From: Larkinella soli
Lineage (GTDB): Bacteria > Bacteroidota > Bacteroidia > Cytophagales > Spirosomataceae
DNA length: 64,000 nucleotides
Assembly: GCF_003703975.1 (NCBI RefSeq)
Contig: NZ_QTJY01000002.1
Span: 248,001 to 312,000 of the forward strand
Reading direction: 5' to 3'
The notes under the pieces are model-generated. The model was not told the origin of the DNA. It saw only the letters and a list, made by a program, of their open reading frames with translations, and ran no database searches. Positions 18,751 through 26,918 of the stretch are shown here, piece after piece. Positions within the stretch are counted from its first letter, which is position 1, and each line of letters starts with the position of its first letter. Made by a program: the position numbers and the translations under genes.

Positions 18751-19848
18751 CTATGGGTAGTAGTTCACCGGGTTGGTGACTATTTCGGACAAAATTACCG
18801 CAAAGGTAGTAAACTTTTTCAACAAATGCTGTTGAATCAAGTCTTTAGTAAACACTTCACTTTCATAATGGCCAATGTCGGCGATCAGGATACGGCCGTC
18901 GGCGTCGAAAAATTCGTGGTATTTGTAATCGGCGGTAATGAACACCTGCGCACCGGCCCGGACGGCATCGTTCAGCAGAAAACCGCCTGCCCCTCCGCAG
19001 ACCGCCACCCGGCGCACGGTCTTTCCGAGCAGAGGGGTAAACCGGAACGTTTTCAGACCCATCCGCTCTTTCAGAAAAGCCAGAAAATCCGGTTCAGGCA
19101 GCGCTTCCGGCAGCTCACCGACCGCTCCCGAACCGACCTCCTGGTTTTCATTCAGAAGGGCATACAGGTCGTAGGCGGGAACCTCGTAAGGATGCGCCCG
19201 TCGCATGGCGGTCACCATTCGCTTTTCCAGATGGGCCGGGAAAATGACCTCGACCCGTTCTTCGGAGACGGTTTCGTCCTGCCCCACCTGGCCGACGGCC
19301 GGACTGGCCCCTTCCAGCGGCCTGAACGTGCCGGTACCGCCGACCCGGAACGAACAATGTTCGTAGGCCCCGATCTGTCCGGCTCCGGTTTCGTACAGGG
19401 CATTCAGCATCCGGGCGGTATGGTCGTGGGGCACAAAAACCACCAGTTTGCTCAACACCCCGGATTTGGGCGCCAGAATACGAACGCCGGTCAGTCCCAG
19501 CTTTTCGGCAATTTTGAAATTCACCCCACCCACGACGTTATCGAGGTTGGTATGGGCCGCGTAGATGGCTACGTCGGTTTTTACGGCCCGGATGACCGCC
19601 CGCTCCACGTAGTTGCGCCCGTTCAGCTTTTTCAGCCCGCGAAACACGATCGGGTGATGAGCCACGATGAGGTTGCAGCCCTTGCGGGCGGCTTCCTCCA
19701 CCACCGCTTCGGTCGCATCGAGCGTCACCAGCACCCCGGTCACCTCCGCATTCGGGTCGCCGACGATCAGCCCCGCGTTGTCATAGCTTTCCTGATAAGC
19801 CGGAGGAGCCCAGCGGTCCAGGTACTCGGTGATGTCGTGAATACGCAT
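18751..19848 (-). CDS. Nif3-like dinuclear metal-centre protein
   Basis: A 365-residue member of the Nif3/YbgI/DUF34 family, annotated in some databases as GTP cyclohydrolase 1 type 2. Metal ligands are visible in LIVAHHPIVFRG and YAAHTNLDN near the N-terminus and in the C-terminal IADIGHYESEVFT. The insert between the two halves (~130-235) is the PII/CutA-like domain of the long form of the family. Homologues form hexameric rings with two metals per subunit; the biological substrate is unsettled. It is first in an operon with the zinc-ribbon gene. Confidence 0.88.
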   Translation of the reverse strand: MRIHDITEYLDRWAPPAYQESYDNAGLIVGDPNAEVTGVLVTLDATEAVVEEAARKGCNLIVAHHPIVFRGLKKLNGRNYVERAVIRAVKTDVAIYAAHTNLDNVVGGVNFKIAEKLGLTGVRILAPKSGVLSKLVVFVPHDHTARMLNALYETGAGQIGAYEHCSFRVGGTGTFRPLEGASPAVGQVGQDETVSEERVEVIFPAHLEKRMVTAMRRAHPYEVPAYDLYALLNENQEVGSGAVGELPEALPEPDFLAFLKERMGLKTFRFTPLLGKTVRRVAVCGGAGGFLLNDAVRAGAQVFITADYKYHEFFDADGRILIADIGHYESEVFTKDLIQQHLLKKFTTFAVILSEIVTNPVNYYP

Positions 19849-19860
19849 AGGAATTGTTGA

Positions 19861-19951
19861 ATTGTAGAATAATTGAATGATTGAATGGGCTCCTCAATGC
19901 CGAAAATGGCGGAGCTTATTCAATCATTAAATCATTCATTTATTCTACAAT
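19861..19951. repeat. Intergenic imperfect palindrome, copy 2
   Basis: ATTGTAGAATAA (19861-19872) and TTATTCTACAAT (19940-19951) are exact inverted repeats, and inner parts (GATTGAAT/ATTCAATC, GCTCC/GGAGC) also pair. The centre GGCTCCTCAATGCCGAA is nearly the same as in the palindrome at 10086-10176, while the arms differ. It overlaps the last codons of the DinB gene. Confidence 0.6.
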
Positions 19952-20463
19952 TTGTACCGTTCTGCCAGAACGTTCAAATGGTGTTTTTCATGCCCAGCCA
20001 GGATGGAGAAGATGGCGCGGGCGGAAACCGGGTTTCCGTTGGCGGTTCCGACGCGGGTGTGAGCCTCCTCGGGCAGGCTTTCCGCCAGCGCGATTGTCGA
20101 AAGCCGGACGTAGCGGTAATGATTCAGGAGGTGGTTCAGGGCCTGGCTGTCGAAATTGGAGTGGGCGAAGTACTCATTCTCATCGAAGCCGGGCAGCGAC
20201 TGTCGTTCACCCCGGGCAATGCAGAGGGCGCGATAGGCAAAAATGCGTTCCGTATCGATCATGTGTCCGAGCATTTCCTTCGGCGACCACTTGCCTTCGG
20301 CGTAGCGAAAATTCTGCTGTTCGGACGAGAGATTTTCAAACAATTCCTCGACCGTTACCAACTGCCGGCGCAGGGTCTCAATAACATTCTCGGAATCAAC
20401 CAGATCGATATAATTGGAAAAATACCGGGAGTGCGGGTATTCGGCGGGTTGCGGTTTCTTCAT
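19945..20463 (-). CDS. DinB family protein
   Basis: A 172-residue four-helix-bundle protein of the DinB/YfiT superfamily. Histidines placed to bind a metal are visible: His in KEMLGHMIDTERIFAYRA, and the C-terminal AGHEKHHLNVLAERY. Family members include thiol transferases (bacillithiol or mycothiol dependent) and proteins of unknown role, so no reaction can be assigned. It is cytoplasmic, with no signal. Its 3' end runs into a palindromic repeat. Its promoter region overlaps that of the divergent tRNA-Asp. Confidence 0.85.
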   Translation of the reverse strand: MKKPQPAEYPHSRYFSNYIDLVDSENVIETLRRQLVTVEELFENLSSEQQNFRYAEGKWSPKEMLGHMIDTERIFAYRALCIARGERQSLPGFDENEYFAHSNFDSQALNHLLNHYRYVRLSTIALAESLPEEAHTRVGTANGNPVSARAIFSILAGHEKHHLNVLAERYKL

Positions 20464-20492
20464 CGATTTCTCGGCTTTTTTTCGGTAAAGGT

Positions 20493-20523
20493 ATTGCGTA
20501 AAGCCGAAAAACGTCTACCTTTG
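20493..20523 (+). promoter_or_regulatory. Promoter of tRNA-Asp
   Basis: ATTG at 20493-20496 (one mismatch to TTTG) is followed after exactly 19 bases by TACCTTTG at 20516-20523, a perfect Bacteroidota -7 box. Transcription would start near 20530, about 26 bases before the tRNA. This is the best promoter in the window and supports the phylum assignment. Confidence 0.75.
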
Positions 20524-20555
20524 CACCACGTTTTCGGGAAACGATGAACGAAAAC

Positions 20556-20629
20556 GGTCCGGTAGTTCAGTTGGTTAGAATACATGCCTGTCACGCATGG
20601 GGTCGCGGGTTCGAGTCCCGTCCGGACCG
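20556..20629 (+). tRNA. tRNA-Asp (anticodon GTC)
   Basis: A 74-base cloverleaf. The acceptor stem GGTCCGG pairs with CCGGACC (20622-20628) before discriminator G. The D loop has AGTTCAGTTGGTTAGA. The anticodon stem CATGC/GCATG encloses CTGTCAC with anticodon GTC at 20590-20592, and the T arm is CGGGTTCGAGTCCCG. CCA is not encoded. It decodes GAC and GAT. The sequence changes character directly after it, and a decayed integrase gene lies 190 bases downstream, so its 3' end is the probable integration site of a genomic island. Confidence 0.97.
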
Positions 20630-20642
20630 CTGCAAAAATGAG

Positions 20643-20678
20643 AAAAACCCTGTAAATCTTTGGTTTACAGGGTTTTTT
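20643..20678 (+). terminator. Rho-independent terminator after tRNA-Asp
   Basis: AAAAACCCTGTAAA pairs with TTTACAGGGTTTTTT around a seven-base loop. The U-rich 3' side makes it a strong terminator for the tRNA transcript. Confidence 0.85.
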
Positions 20679-20820
20679 AATGTTAAAAAACAAATTTATA
20701 GCATCAATTAGTCTTATTACTCCCTTTTGGTTCTAATTGGATATGCTACCCGTTTGCTACCCTATTTTAGGTCCTCTCAGCTCGATAAGTTTACAGCCGT
20801 TAACTAAAAACAAGCTAATA

Positions 20821-21237
20821 ATGGCTACTTATCGAATTATTTTCAATCGCAAAAAGCAACTCGATCAGGAAGGCAAAGCCCTGGTCCAAATTGAGGCCTA
20901 CCAAAATGGTAAACGGCGCTACTTTTTAACTGAGGTGTATGGTAGACCTGACCAGTGGGATGTTAAACGCCATGTTGTAAAGCATGATGCACTAGCGAAT
21001 AAACGCATTCAATCAAAGCGACAAGAGCTCGAAACATTTGAGCTTATGTTCCCAAAAATCCACGGCAGGCAATTCACTCTGGATGACTTTGCCCTAATAG
21101 CAGACGAGCAAAAGATCACAAATGAGCCTGAGCCGCCAAAATCATTCTCCAAATACTTACGCGAACAACTCCGGTTAGACCAGGTATCCATTGAGCTTGA
21201 TACTTTTTCCTTTCATTGCAAAAAATGCGACATTTAA
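20821..21237 (+). pseudogene. Tyrosine integrase, N-terminal remnant
   Basis: A 138-residue open frame starting MATYRIIFNRKKQLD. The first ~75 residues match the arm-type DNA-binding domain of Bacteroidota phage and conjugative-element integrases (KGKRRYFL-like strand followed by GRPDQWDVKRH). A start of the core-binding domain follows (PPKSFSKYLREQL). After ~residue 122 homology stops and the frame ends; the whole catalytic domain with its R-H-R-Y residues is missing. It lies directly behind tRNA-Asp, where such integrases insert their elements. It is therefore read as the remnant of the enzyme that brought in the AT-rich island, and it should be inactive. Confidence 0.75.
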
Positions 21238-21309
21238 CCTGGCCGTTCAGCAGCTGTTTTAAGCAGCGTTTTATGGGTATTTAAGAATTAGAGGAGTACT
21301 GACTTCGTT

Positions 21310-21495
21310 TCAGTTTTCTACCCACTTAGCCAGTCCAATGGCAATGCCTATCAGCCCTACACCGATTAGAATAATCCAATAAAATTTCGAGTAATATTGA
21401 AATTTCATCAGAATGCCAATGATTACAAGACCTACCGCTGTTAAAAACAGGAAGACACTAGTAGCCTGCAAGAGTGTAGTGAAAATCAGTCGCAT
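21310..21495 (-). CDS. Small two-helix membrane protein
   Basis: A 61-residue protein, almost entirely two hydrophobic helices (about residues 3-28 and 37-55) joined by a short basic turn (KFQYYSKFYW) and ending KWVEN. There is no signal cleavage site and no family I recognise. It is opposite in direction to the integrase remnant and the hydrolase on either side. The clean membrane-protein pattern makes it more likely real than a chance frame, but nothing else supports it. Confidence 0.5.
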   Translation of the reverse strand: MRLIFTTLLQATSVFLFLTAVGLVIIGILMKFQYYSKFYWIILIGVGLIGIAIGLAKWVEN

Positions 21496-21633
21496 AGATT
21501 AGCGCTGCTTAAATAAGCTAATTCTGTTGATTTACTACAAGTTATCGTACTGGCGACTAATATCCTAATCCTCCAGGGAGTTATGCCACAAGTGCTATCT
21601 ATTAGCCGCAAACAGATGAATACTATTTCATGT

Positions 21634-21725
21634 CGCAAAAGGAGGGAAAAATGAGAATCCTGCATTTTCTCTAATTTCTTCCAAAATTTTTAAATTGGTT
21701 ATCATAACGTTTGATTATACAACAA
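21634..21725 (+). repeat. Array repeat R1, right half (copy I)
   Basis: This carries only the right half of the R1 repeat: GAGAATCCTG, an AT-rich run and the end TATCATAACGTTTGATTATA followed by CAACA. The end is almost the same as in copy E at 40416-40437. It lies before the hydrolase at 21833, on the same strand. The rest of the spacer 21496-21832 shows no gene. Confidence 0.6.
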
Positions 21726-21832
21726 TTCGCATGCTGCTGAAAAGACCATTTACTAAGTCAATGGGCGCAGCAACAGGAAAATAGCGATCTTGAAGAAACA
21801 ATACATAGAGTTAGCTTCTATCTCCACCTGAC

Positions 21833-22771
21833 ATGAAGTACTATCTACTCACCCTCTTCGTTTGGCAGCTATCTATACAAACCCGATCACGGGTTCAGAA
21901 GACCGATTCACTCGTGCTCAATAATGCGGTTTTATACTATCATACCTATGGAACCGGTACGCCAATCGTGGTATTAAGTGGCGGCCCTGGCATTAGCGCA
22001 GAGCAAGAGTCCGATGTCGTTGACAGCTTGGCTAAGTCGTATCGCGTCATCCTCTTCGAGCAGCGCGGGACGGGTCGCTCCTGGACCAAACCTATGGATA
22101 GCACCACGATCAATATTCATTCAGCCATCAATGATCTGGATGTACTGCGTAAGCGTTTAGGAGTCACTAAACTAAACATCTATGGCCATTCCTGGGGCGG
22201 CATGTTAGCCGCCGCTTATGCGGCTAGCTATCCTACCCGGGTTGGCCTGCTTATCTTGAATGGGAGTGGCGAGATTAACCTAGCACACACTCCTATTATT
22301 GACGCAAGTACCAAAAGAGGTTACCAACTTTCAGATACAAGTGCAATCAATTATTGGCTGGATTCCCCGATGGGCAAACAAAACCCTCAACTGGCCACCA
22401 GAGAATTAAGACGAATACGAGTCGCTAATTCCGTTTATGATCGATCGAAAGCCGCTCGTGTTTTTGCTCAGGTGGAAAAAGGAGTTAGAAATCAAGCTAT
22501 GAGTTCGCTGATGTGGCGTAGTTTACGACGGGAAGGGTTTAATCTAGAATCGACACTGAAAGCGTACAAGGGACCAGCTCTGATTATTTATGGCTGGCAA
22601 GATCCCACTGGCGCAACTACGTTCTACCAACTAAGTCGCTCGCTACCTCAAGCCGAGGTAAAGGGGATTAATGAAGCGGGCCATTTTGTCAGCGTGGAAC
22701 AGCCCACACTCTTTTTCAGCGCGGTGAATGACTTTTTGAAGCGTCATTTATCCGACTCAAAGTCACATTAA
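21833..22771 (+). CDS. Alpha/beta hydrolase (proline iminopeptidase-like)
   Basis: A 312-residue hydrolase with a possible N-terminal signal peptide or membrane anchor. The oxyanion-hole motif GGPG is at residues 50-53, the FEQRGTGRS strand end at 76-84, the nucleophile Ser120 in YGHSWGG, an Asp in IIYGWQDPTGA and the catalytic His in EAGHFVSVEQP. The GGPG plus DQRG-like pair is typical of the S33 peptidase/proline iminopeptidase branch, but small-ester hydrolases share it. The gene is AT-richer than the chromosome around the island. It sits between two copies of the R1 repeat as a single-gene unit. Confidence 0.85.
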   Translation: MKYYLLTLFVWQLSIQTRSRVQKTDSLVLNNAVLYYHTYGTGTPIVVLSGGPGISAEQESDVVDSLAKSYRVILFEQRGTGRSWTKPMDSTTINIHSAINDLDVLRKRLGVTKLNIYGHSWGGMLAAAYAASYPTRVGLLILNGSGEINLAHTPIIDASTKRGYQLSDTSAINYWLDSPMGKQNPQLATRELRRIRVANSVYDRSKAARVFAQVEKGVRNQAMSSLMWRSLRREGFNLESTLKAYKGPALIIYGWQDPTGATTFYQLSRSLPQAEVKGINEAGHFVSVEQPTLFFSAVNDFLKRHLSDSKSH

Positions 22772-22860
22772 GGTAGCCATTAGTTAAGAAGCACCTGATT
22801 TGGATTAATCTGCTAACTCTGACTTAATTCTCTTTACATAAAGTTAGTTATAAACTGAAC

Positions 22861-22955
22861 GTGAGAAAAGTACAATTTTTATTTCATATCTTTCTCTTAA
22901 ATCGCCCGAAAAGTAAGACGCTACCTATGTTGAGCATGTCTTATCAATGGAGGGT
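22861..22955 (+). repeat. Array repeat R1 (copy A)
   Basis: From GTGAGAAAAGTACAA through CTTAAATCGCCCGAAAAGTA to TCTTATCAATGGAGG. TAAGACG and TGTCTTA form a short stem. The same blocks recur at 26395, 28565, 30430, 34322, 36000, 39662 and 40268. The gene that follows (23112) is on the same strand. No convincing gene lies in 22772-23111. Confidence 0.7.
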
Positions 22956-23111
22956 TTTTGAGAGAAAAGAGTACCCTTTCCCTTTGTTTAGTGTTCAATC
23001 TGGCTTTGGACACCAATACCATGAAAATGTCGCCCTAAAACCGCTACACCTTTACTCGTTTCCACCGATTTTGGGGTCATCATTTTTCTGATTCACCAGC
23101 ATATCGGACCC

Positions 23112-24206
23112 ATGCCTTCACCCATACTGACCACGCCTATGGCTAAGCATGCCAGCCAGCTCCGACCGGCTCTGTTTTTTGCGCTACTCTTGCTGATTGC
23201 ACCCCTGTCAACGACTTGGGGACAGTCGGATTCTACCGCCGGTGCTCCGAAACCTTTGGGCCAGTTGGTTGACATCGGAGGTTGGCGATTACACCTCGTC
23301 GGGCAAGGCACGAATCAGGCTCAGGGCCCTACCGTCATCCTTGAATCGGGCGCCGGCGGGTTTTCCTTCGATTGGAGTTTAGTACAGCCCCGGGTTGCCA
23401 CCTTCGCTCGCGTGTACGCCTACGATCGGGCTGGCTCGGCCTGGAGCGAGCTGGGACCCCGGCCGCACACGATGCATCAAACCGTCTATGAATTGCATAC
23501 GCTGCTCCAGCGAGCGGGCGTTACCGGTCCCTATGTGCTGGTAGGAGCTTCCTATGGCGGGATTCTGATGCGGCTCTTCGCTCAGCAGTACCCTGCCGAA
23601 GTGGCTGGACTGGTGCTGGTCGATAGCGGTCTGGAAAATAGCCTGAAGTATGTCAATGGCAAACCCACAAGGGCCGCTGACATTAGCCCGCGGCCGATTC
23701 CGGCAGTCCAAAAAACCGCTACCGCTGAAGATCGGCAATTGGCCCAGACGCCGGAAGCCCGTCAGTTTCTCGACGAGGTGCTGGCCAAATCGGGTATCCA
23801 ATTGAAGCGTCCTACCTTAAATCCGGCCTACCAAAAGCTGCCTGAATCGGCGCGCCAGCTTCGCCTATGGGCTAGCAGCCGGTACGAGTACTATGCGGCC
23901 AATGACAATCACTTTGAGATCGACGAATTAGCCCTGTTGCTCCAGTACCAGAAAGCCCATCCGCAGTATCTGAAGGCGATTCCCCTGATCGTGTTGACGA
24001 AAGGCCCGGGCAACGCTTCGGATACGGATTCGGCCGAACAGGAACGCAAACAGGCGCAGGCAGCTTTGACCGGCTTGTCATCCAACAGCAAACAGGTCAT
24101 TGCTCACCAGAGCGGGCATCACATTGAAGTGGACGATCCGGACCGGGTGATCGAGGCGATTCGGGAAGTGGTGGAAGCGGTGCGCCACCCAAGGACACTT
24201 AAATAA
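23112..24206 (+). CDS. Exported alpha/beta hydrolase
   Basis: A 364-residue protein. A signal peptide covers residues ~17-37 (LFFALLLLIA, cleavage near TWGQS). The start may be ATG 23112 or ATG 23139, the latter giving a more normal signal length. The hydrolase core has the nucleophile Ser147 in VGASYGG, an AYDRAGSAWS strand end after the oxyanion region ESGAGGFSFDW, and the C-terminal His in SGHHIEVDDP. The substrate is unknown. The gene is GC-rich compared with its island neighbours, so it may have joined the island from a genome like this one. A hairpin terminator follows. Confidence 0.85.
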   Translation: MPSPILTTPMAKHASQLRPALFFALLLLIAPLSTTWGQSDSTAGAPKPLGQLVDIGGWRLHLVGQGTNQAQGPTVILESGAGGFSFDWSLVQPRVATFARVYAYDRAGSAWSELGPRPHTMHQTVYELHTLLQRAGVTGPYVLVGASYGGILMRLFAQQYPAEVAGLVLVDSGLENSLKYVNGKPTRAADISPRPIPAVQKTATAEDRQLAQTPEARQFLDEVLAKSGIQLKRPTLNPAYQKLPESARQLRLWASSRYEYYAANDNHFEIDELALLLQYQKAHPQYLKAIPLIVLTKGPGNASDTDSAEQERKQAQAALTGLSSNSKQVIAHQSGHHIEVDDPDRVIEAIREVVEAVRHPRTLK

Positions 24207-24215
24207 TTGCCGTTT

Positions 24216-24241
24216 AAACGCTTTAATAAAGGAGCGTTTTT
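24216..24241 (+). terminator. Terminator of the exported hydrolase gene
   Basis: AAACGCT (24216-24222) pairs with AGCGTTT (24233-24239), followed by TT. The hairpin begins 10 bases after the stop codon. Confidence 0.55.
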
Positions 24242-24369
24242 AACCTACCATACGCGTACAGGCATAAAGGTTGGTTTAACCTTGCACCAATAGGACGAAT
24301 GAACTATACGTCTTCTTTTAAAGGAGGACTTATTCTGTGAGTGGGCAATTCTTGTCCCTGAAGTCGGAC

Positions 24370-24732
24370 TTACCACTGTTGAATGACAATACCAAGCTGA
24401 TTATCCCGTAGGGCGAACTCTTTGGCCCCCCAGGGGCGAAGGGTTACCCTGGGAAGATTGGGATGCAGAAACTCCGGATGGCTGGCGGCTATGTGTTGAT
24501 ACACCGATTCAATATCCTCGGTGACGAGTCTAAACTCCGGATGATGTTCCTGGGCTAAGCCGGCGTCTTCAAACAGGTAAAGTTGTAACCCATTTTTTTC
24601 AAGCACACAAAAAGGCCGACTTGTTGCCAGCTCATCATGGGTGATGCTGAACTGGAGGCATTGAACAAATAAGTTCAGCCCATCGTGGATATCCGTATAA
24701 AAAACACTCGGGACTAGTTTAGTGAATATCAT
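24370..24732 (-). CDS. VOC superfamily protein (glyoxalase/bleomycin-resistance fold)
   Basis: A 120-residue single-unit VOC domain protein with the paired beta-alpha-beta-beta-beta pattern: FYTDIHDGLNLFVQCLQF near the start, QLYLFED mid-way, then RPWGAKEFALRDNQLGIVIQ at the end. That end is the usual WG...F...D..G strand pair. Members bind metals or small molecules and can be glyoxalases, dioxygenases or drug-sequestering proteins; too few ligands are clear to decide. It is a single-gene unit on the minus strand of the island. Confidence 0.75.
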   Translation of the reverse strand: MIFTKLVPSVFYTDIHDGLNLFVQCLQFSITHDELATSRPFCVLEKNGLQLYLFEDAGLAQEHHPEFRLVTEDIESVYQHIAASHPEFLHPNLPRVTLRPWGAKEFALRDNQLGIVIQQW

Positions 24733-24951
24733 TGTGTCATACTTGATTAGCCTAGTGTATAAAACGCCAATTTAGTAACCAGCGCCTGCCAACCTCGATA
24801 AACACTGAAAAAAACAGGCTATCTTCTTTCTGTTACAGACAGACTGCTTTATGCTTCGCAAAAGGAGCGTTTTAAGCGACATTACTCTGTGTCCATTGGC
24901 TTCAGGGTCATTAGAAGTGAGACAAGCAGGAACCCTATTCTTCATAACGCT

Positions 24952-26373
24952 CTACTTCTGCTGGATCCCTCGTCTTTGAGCAAACAGCCAGTCCAGTATA
25001 CCTGGCGTAGCGTCTAAGCTAGGGTTAAGATAGTGCCCCACTCCTGCATACTCGGTGTAACGTGGGTGTCCACCCGCTTGTTGGATAGCCTTAATGACAG
25101 TCCGACATCCTTCAACCGGTACATTCCGGTCCGTTTCTCCGTGGAAGGCCCAGATGGCTATGTCCACCATGTTTTTGGCCAAGCTAGGGTCACCGGCTCC
25201 ACTTAAGGGCAGGGCAGCAGCAAACACACCCGGGCGAGTCCCGATGAAAGACCAGGTGCCATAGCCTCCCAGCGAATGGCCCACCACGTACCGCCGATTG
25301 GAGTCAATGCTAAATTCCCTTTCCAGAGCGTTCAGCAAGTCAAAAACGATCGTATCCCGTGGCACCAGGTGCGGTAAGCCACCCCAACTGGTGCCACGGG
25401 AACACTGAGGAGCTAAGATAAAGGCAGGGTATTTTTTTCGATTTCTCGGCTCGGTCAGTCGCTGAATTTCCCAACTGGCTAATTGGCGGATATTGTCTGT
25501 TCCGTAACCCGCTGCGCCGTGCAGGCTAACTAATAGCGGATAGCGTTGAGTAGAATCATACCCTTGTGGCCTGAGCAGGCGATACGAGAGCGTGTCACCG
25601 CGCCGATTGGTAAACGTGCGCGCTTGGAAAATCCGGACCTGTTTGATGGCTTCCGGCTGGGGATAGCTGGCCCTGATTCCTTCACCGAACAGGCTTACGC
25701 CCAGAAACAGGAAAGCGGCTATGCCGATAAGTCGAGCTGCGTCCATAAGGATTGTTTGCCAGGAAGACAGGTTCGAATCCGAGGGTTGTGATGGGGCAGC
25801 CGGATGTTGCCAAAAATAACCGACGAAAAATATGGGCTGTAAACTGGCCATAAACGAAAGCCCCAGTTGCCACTTCTCCAAGGTTGGCGTACTGCGACCG
25901 CCATAGACCTGCATCGAGATGATTAGCAGGGCTAAGGCACTACTTGCCACCAGGAAGCTGGACACGCCAGCGGCTTTTAACCAGCCGTTTTTTCCTGCGG
26001 GAGAAAGCACCAAGCTGCTCGCTGCTAAGAGGCCAGCAGCGAGATCTAGTACTAAAACAAAGGGGTAATAACCTTGAAGAGCCCTAGTCAGCGGGAACAG
26101 AATACTATAGAGCAGCATCACCCGCAGCAAGGCGGTAAAAAAAGCGAACAAACCCGTAACAAAAGCTGCCCGGAATTGCTGGATATAATAAAATCGAAGT
26201 AGAAATGCTGTACCTAACAAAGAGGTCAGATTAGCCGCCAGAAAATAATTGGCAAATGAGGATTGTGTAACTATGTCCACGCCAACGATCCAATAGAGCA
26301 GGTTTTGGAAGAGGCCCATGGCTAGGGCAAGGCCCAGAAAGAAAAGGGCATTCTGGCTGAGAGTTTTCGTCAT
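24952..26373 (-). CDS. Membrane-anchored alpha/beta hydrolase (prolyl oligopeptidase/esterase-like)
   Basis: A 473-residue fusion. The first ~255 residues hold about seven hydrophobic helices, an integral-membrane part with no family I recognise. The C-terminal ~220 residues are an alpha/beta hydrolase with LVSLHGAAGYG (oxyanion), nucleophile Ser in VVGHSLGGYGTW, Asp in WAFHGETDRNVP and His in GVGHYLNP. This C-terminal half resembles PHB-depolymerase and dienelactone-type esterases. I chose ATG 26373, where the first helix follows directly; an upstream ATG at 26406 is in frame. Repeat copy B lies just upstream, pointing away from this gene. Confidence 0.8.
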   Translation of the reverse strand: MTKTLSQNALFFLGLALAMGLFQNLLYWIVGVDIVTQSSFANYFLAANLTSLLGTAFLLRFYYIQQFRAAFVTGLFAFFTALLRVMLLYSILFPLTRALQGYYPFVLVLDLAAGLLAASSLVLSPAGKNGWLKAAGVSSFLVASSALALLIISMQVYGGRSTPTLEKWQLGLSFMASLQPIFFVGYFWQHPAAPSQPSDSNLSSWQTILMDAARLIGIAAFLFLGVSLFGEGIRASYPQPEAIKQVRIFQARTFTNRRGDTLSYRLLRPQGYDSTQRYPLLVSLHGAAGYGTDNIRQLASWEIQRLTEPRNRKKYPAFILAPQCSRGTSWGGLPHLVPRDTIVFDLLNALEREFSIDSNRRYVVGHSLGGYGTWSFIGTRPGVFAAALPLSGAGDPSLAKNMVDIAIWAFHGETDRNVPVEGCRTVIKAIQQAGGHPRYTEYAGVGHYLNPSLDATPGILDWLFAQRRGIQQK

Positions 26374-26394
26374 TATGAGCGTATGGCTATGTTT

Positions 26395-26488
26395 GCCAAA
26401 GTACAAACCTCAGACTAAATACCGTTTTACAAAACGCCCGAATAGTAAGACGTCGCCCATGTATCGGACGTCTTTTATCAATGGAGGA
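26395..26488 (+). repeat. Array repeat R1 (copy B)
   Basis: AAAGTACAAACC, then AAAACGCCCGAATAGTAAGA and TTTTATCAATGGAGGAG. AAGACGTC (26447-26454) and GACGTCTT (26467-26474) make the best hairpin of the family. The next gene downstream is the small membrane protein at 26574, on the same strand. Confidence 0.7.
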
Positions 26489-26573
26489 GTTTCAGCAATT
26501 CCTCCATTGGGGCGTTGCCTACCTGGAATTTTCGTAGTTTGGCTATTCCAGATCTACATGATACTACAAGAAG

Positions 26574-26753
26574 ATGAGATTCGCGTTAATCATTATTGCT
26601 ATCATACTAGGCGTGTCCCTGTTTCGACACTTCGACTTTCAAACTCGACAATTTGAAAAGCCCGGACTAGATATTTTATATGCGATAGTATTCATGACTG
26701 CAATCATCCTCTTAATAAGAGATATAAGGAAAACAGGTCATCGTGGTAAATAG
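26574..26753 (+). CDS. Small two-helix membrane protein
   Basis: A 59-residue protein from ATG 26574 to TAG 26751-26753, with AAGAAG just before the start. Helices cover residues ~3-17 (FALIIIAIILGVSLF) and ~33-48 (DILYAIVFMTAIILLI), with a charged hairpin between and a basic C-terminus (RDIRKTGHRGK). There is no recognised family. It lies between repeat copies B and K as a single-gene unit, like its neighbours, and may be a real small island gene. Confidence 0.55.
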   Translation: MRFALIIIAIILGVSLFRHFDFQTRQFEKPGLDILYAIVFMTAIILLIRDIRKTGHRGK

Positions 26754-26838
26754 GCTCCATGCACAAAATGCAATGCCAAACCAGCAATCAAAGTGGTGTG
26801 GCTGGGGTAGCCCGGTTTGGGCTTTGTCTTTTTATACC

Positions 26839-26914
26839 AGGGTTTGGTGAGACTATTTCAGTAGCTACCTAAAACCTTTGTAGATTGGCTATCTTAAATC
26901 AGATTATACAACAG
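26839..26914 (+). repeat. Array repeat R2 (copy K)
   Basis: AGGGTTTGGTGAGACTATTT, then CAGTAGCTACCTAAAAC and GGCTATCTTAAATCAGATTA ending TACAACAG. It is closely matched at 29502-29572 and 38963-39045. It ends five bases before the next start codon. Confidence 0.75.
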
Positions 26915-26918
26915 ATTA

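Noticed and set aside
22861-23091. 76-codon open frame with GTG start
   Set aside because: It is made of repeat R1 copy A and downstream spacer, so its sequence recurs elsewhere as non-coding repeat.
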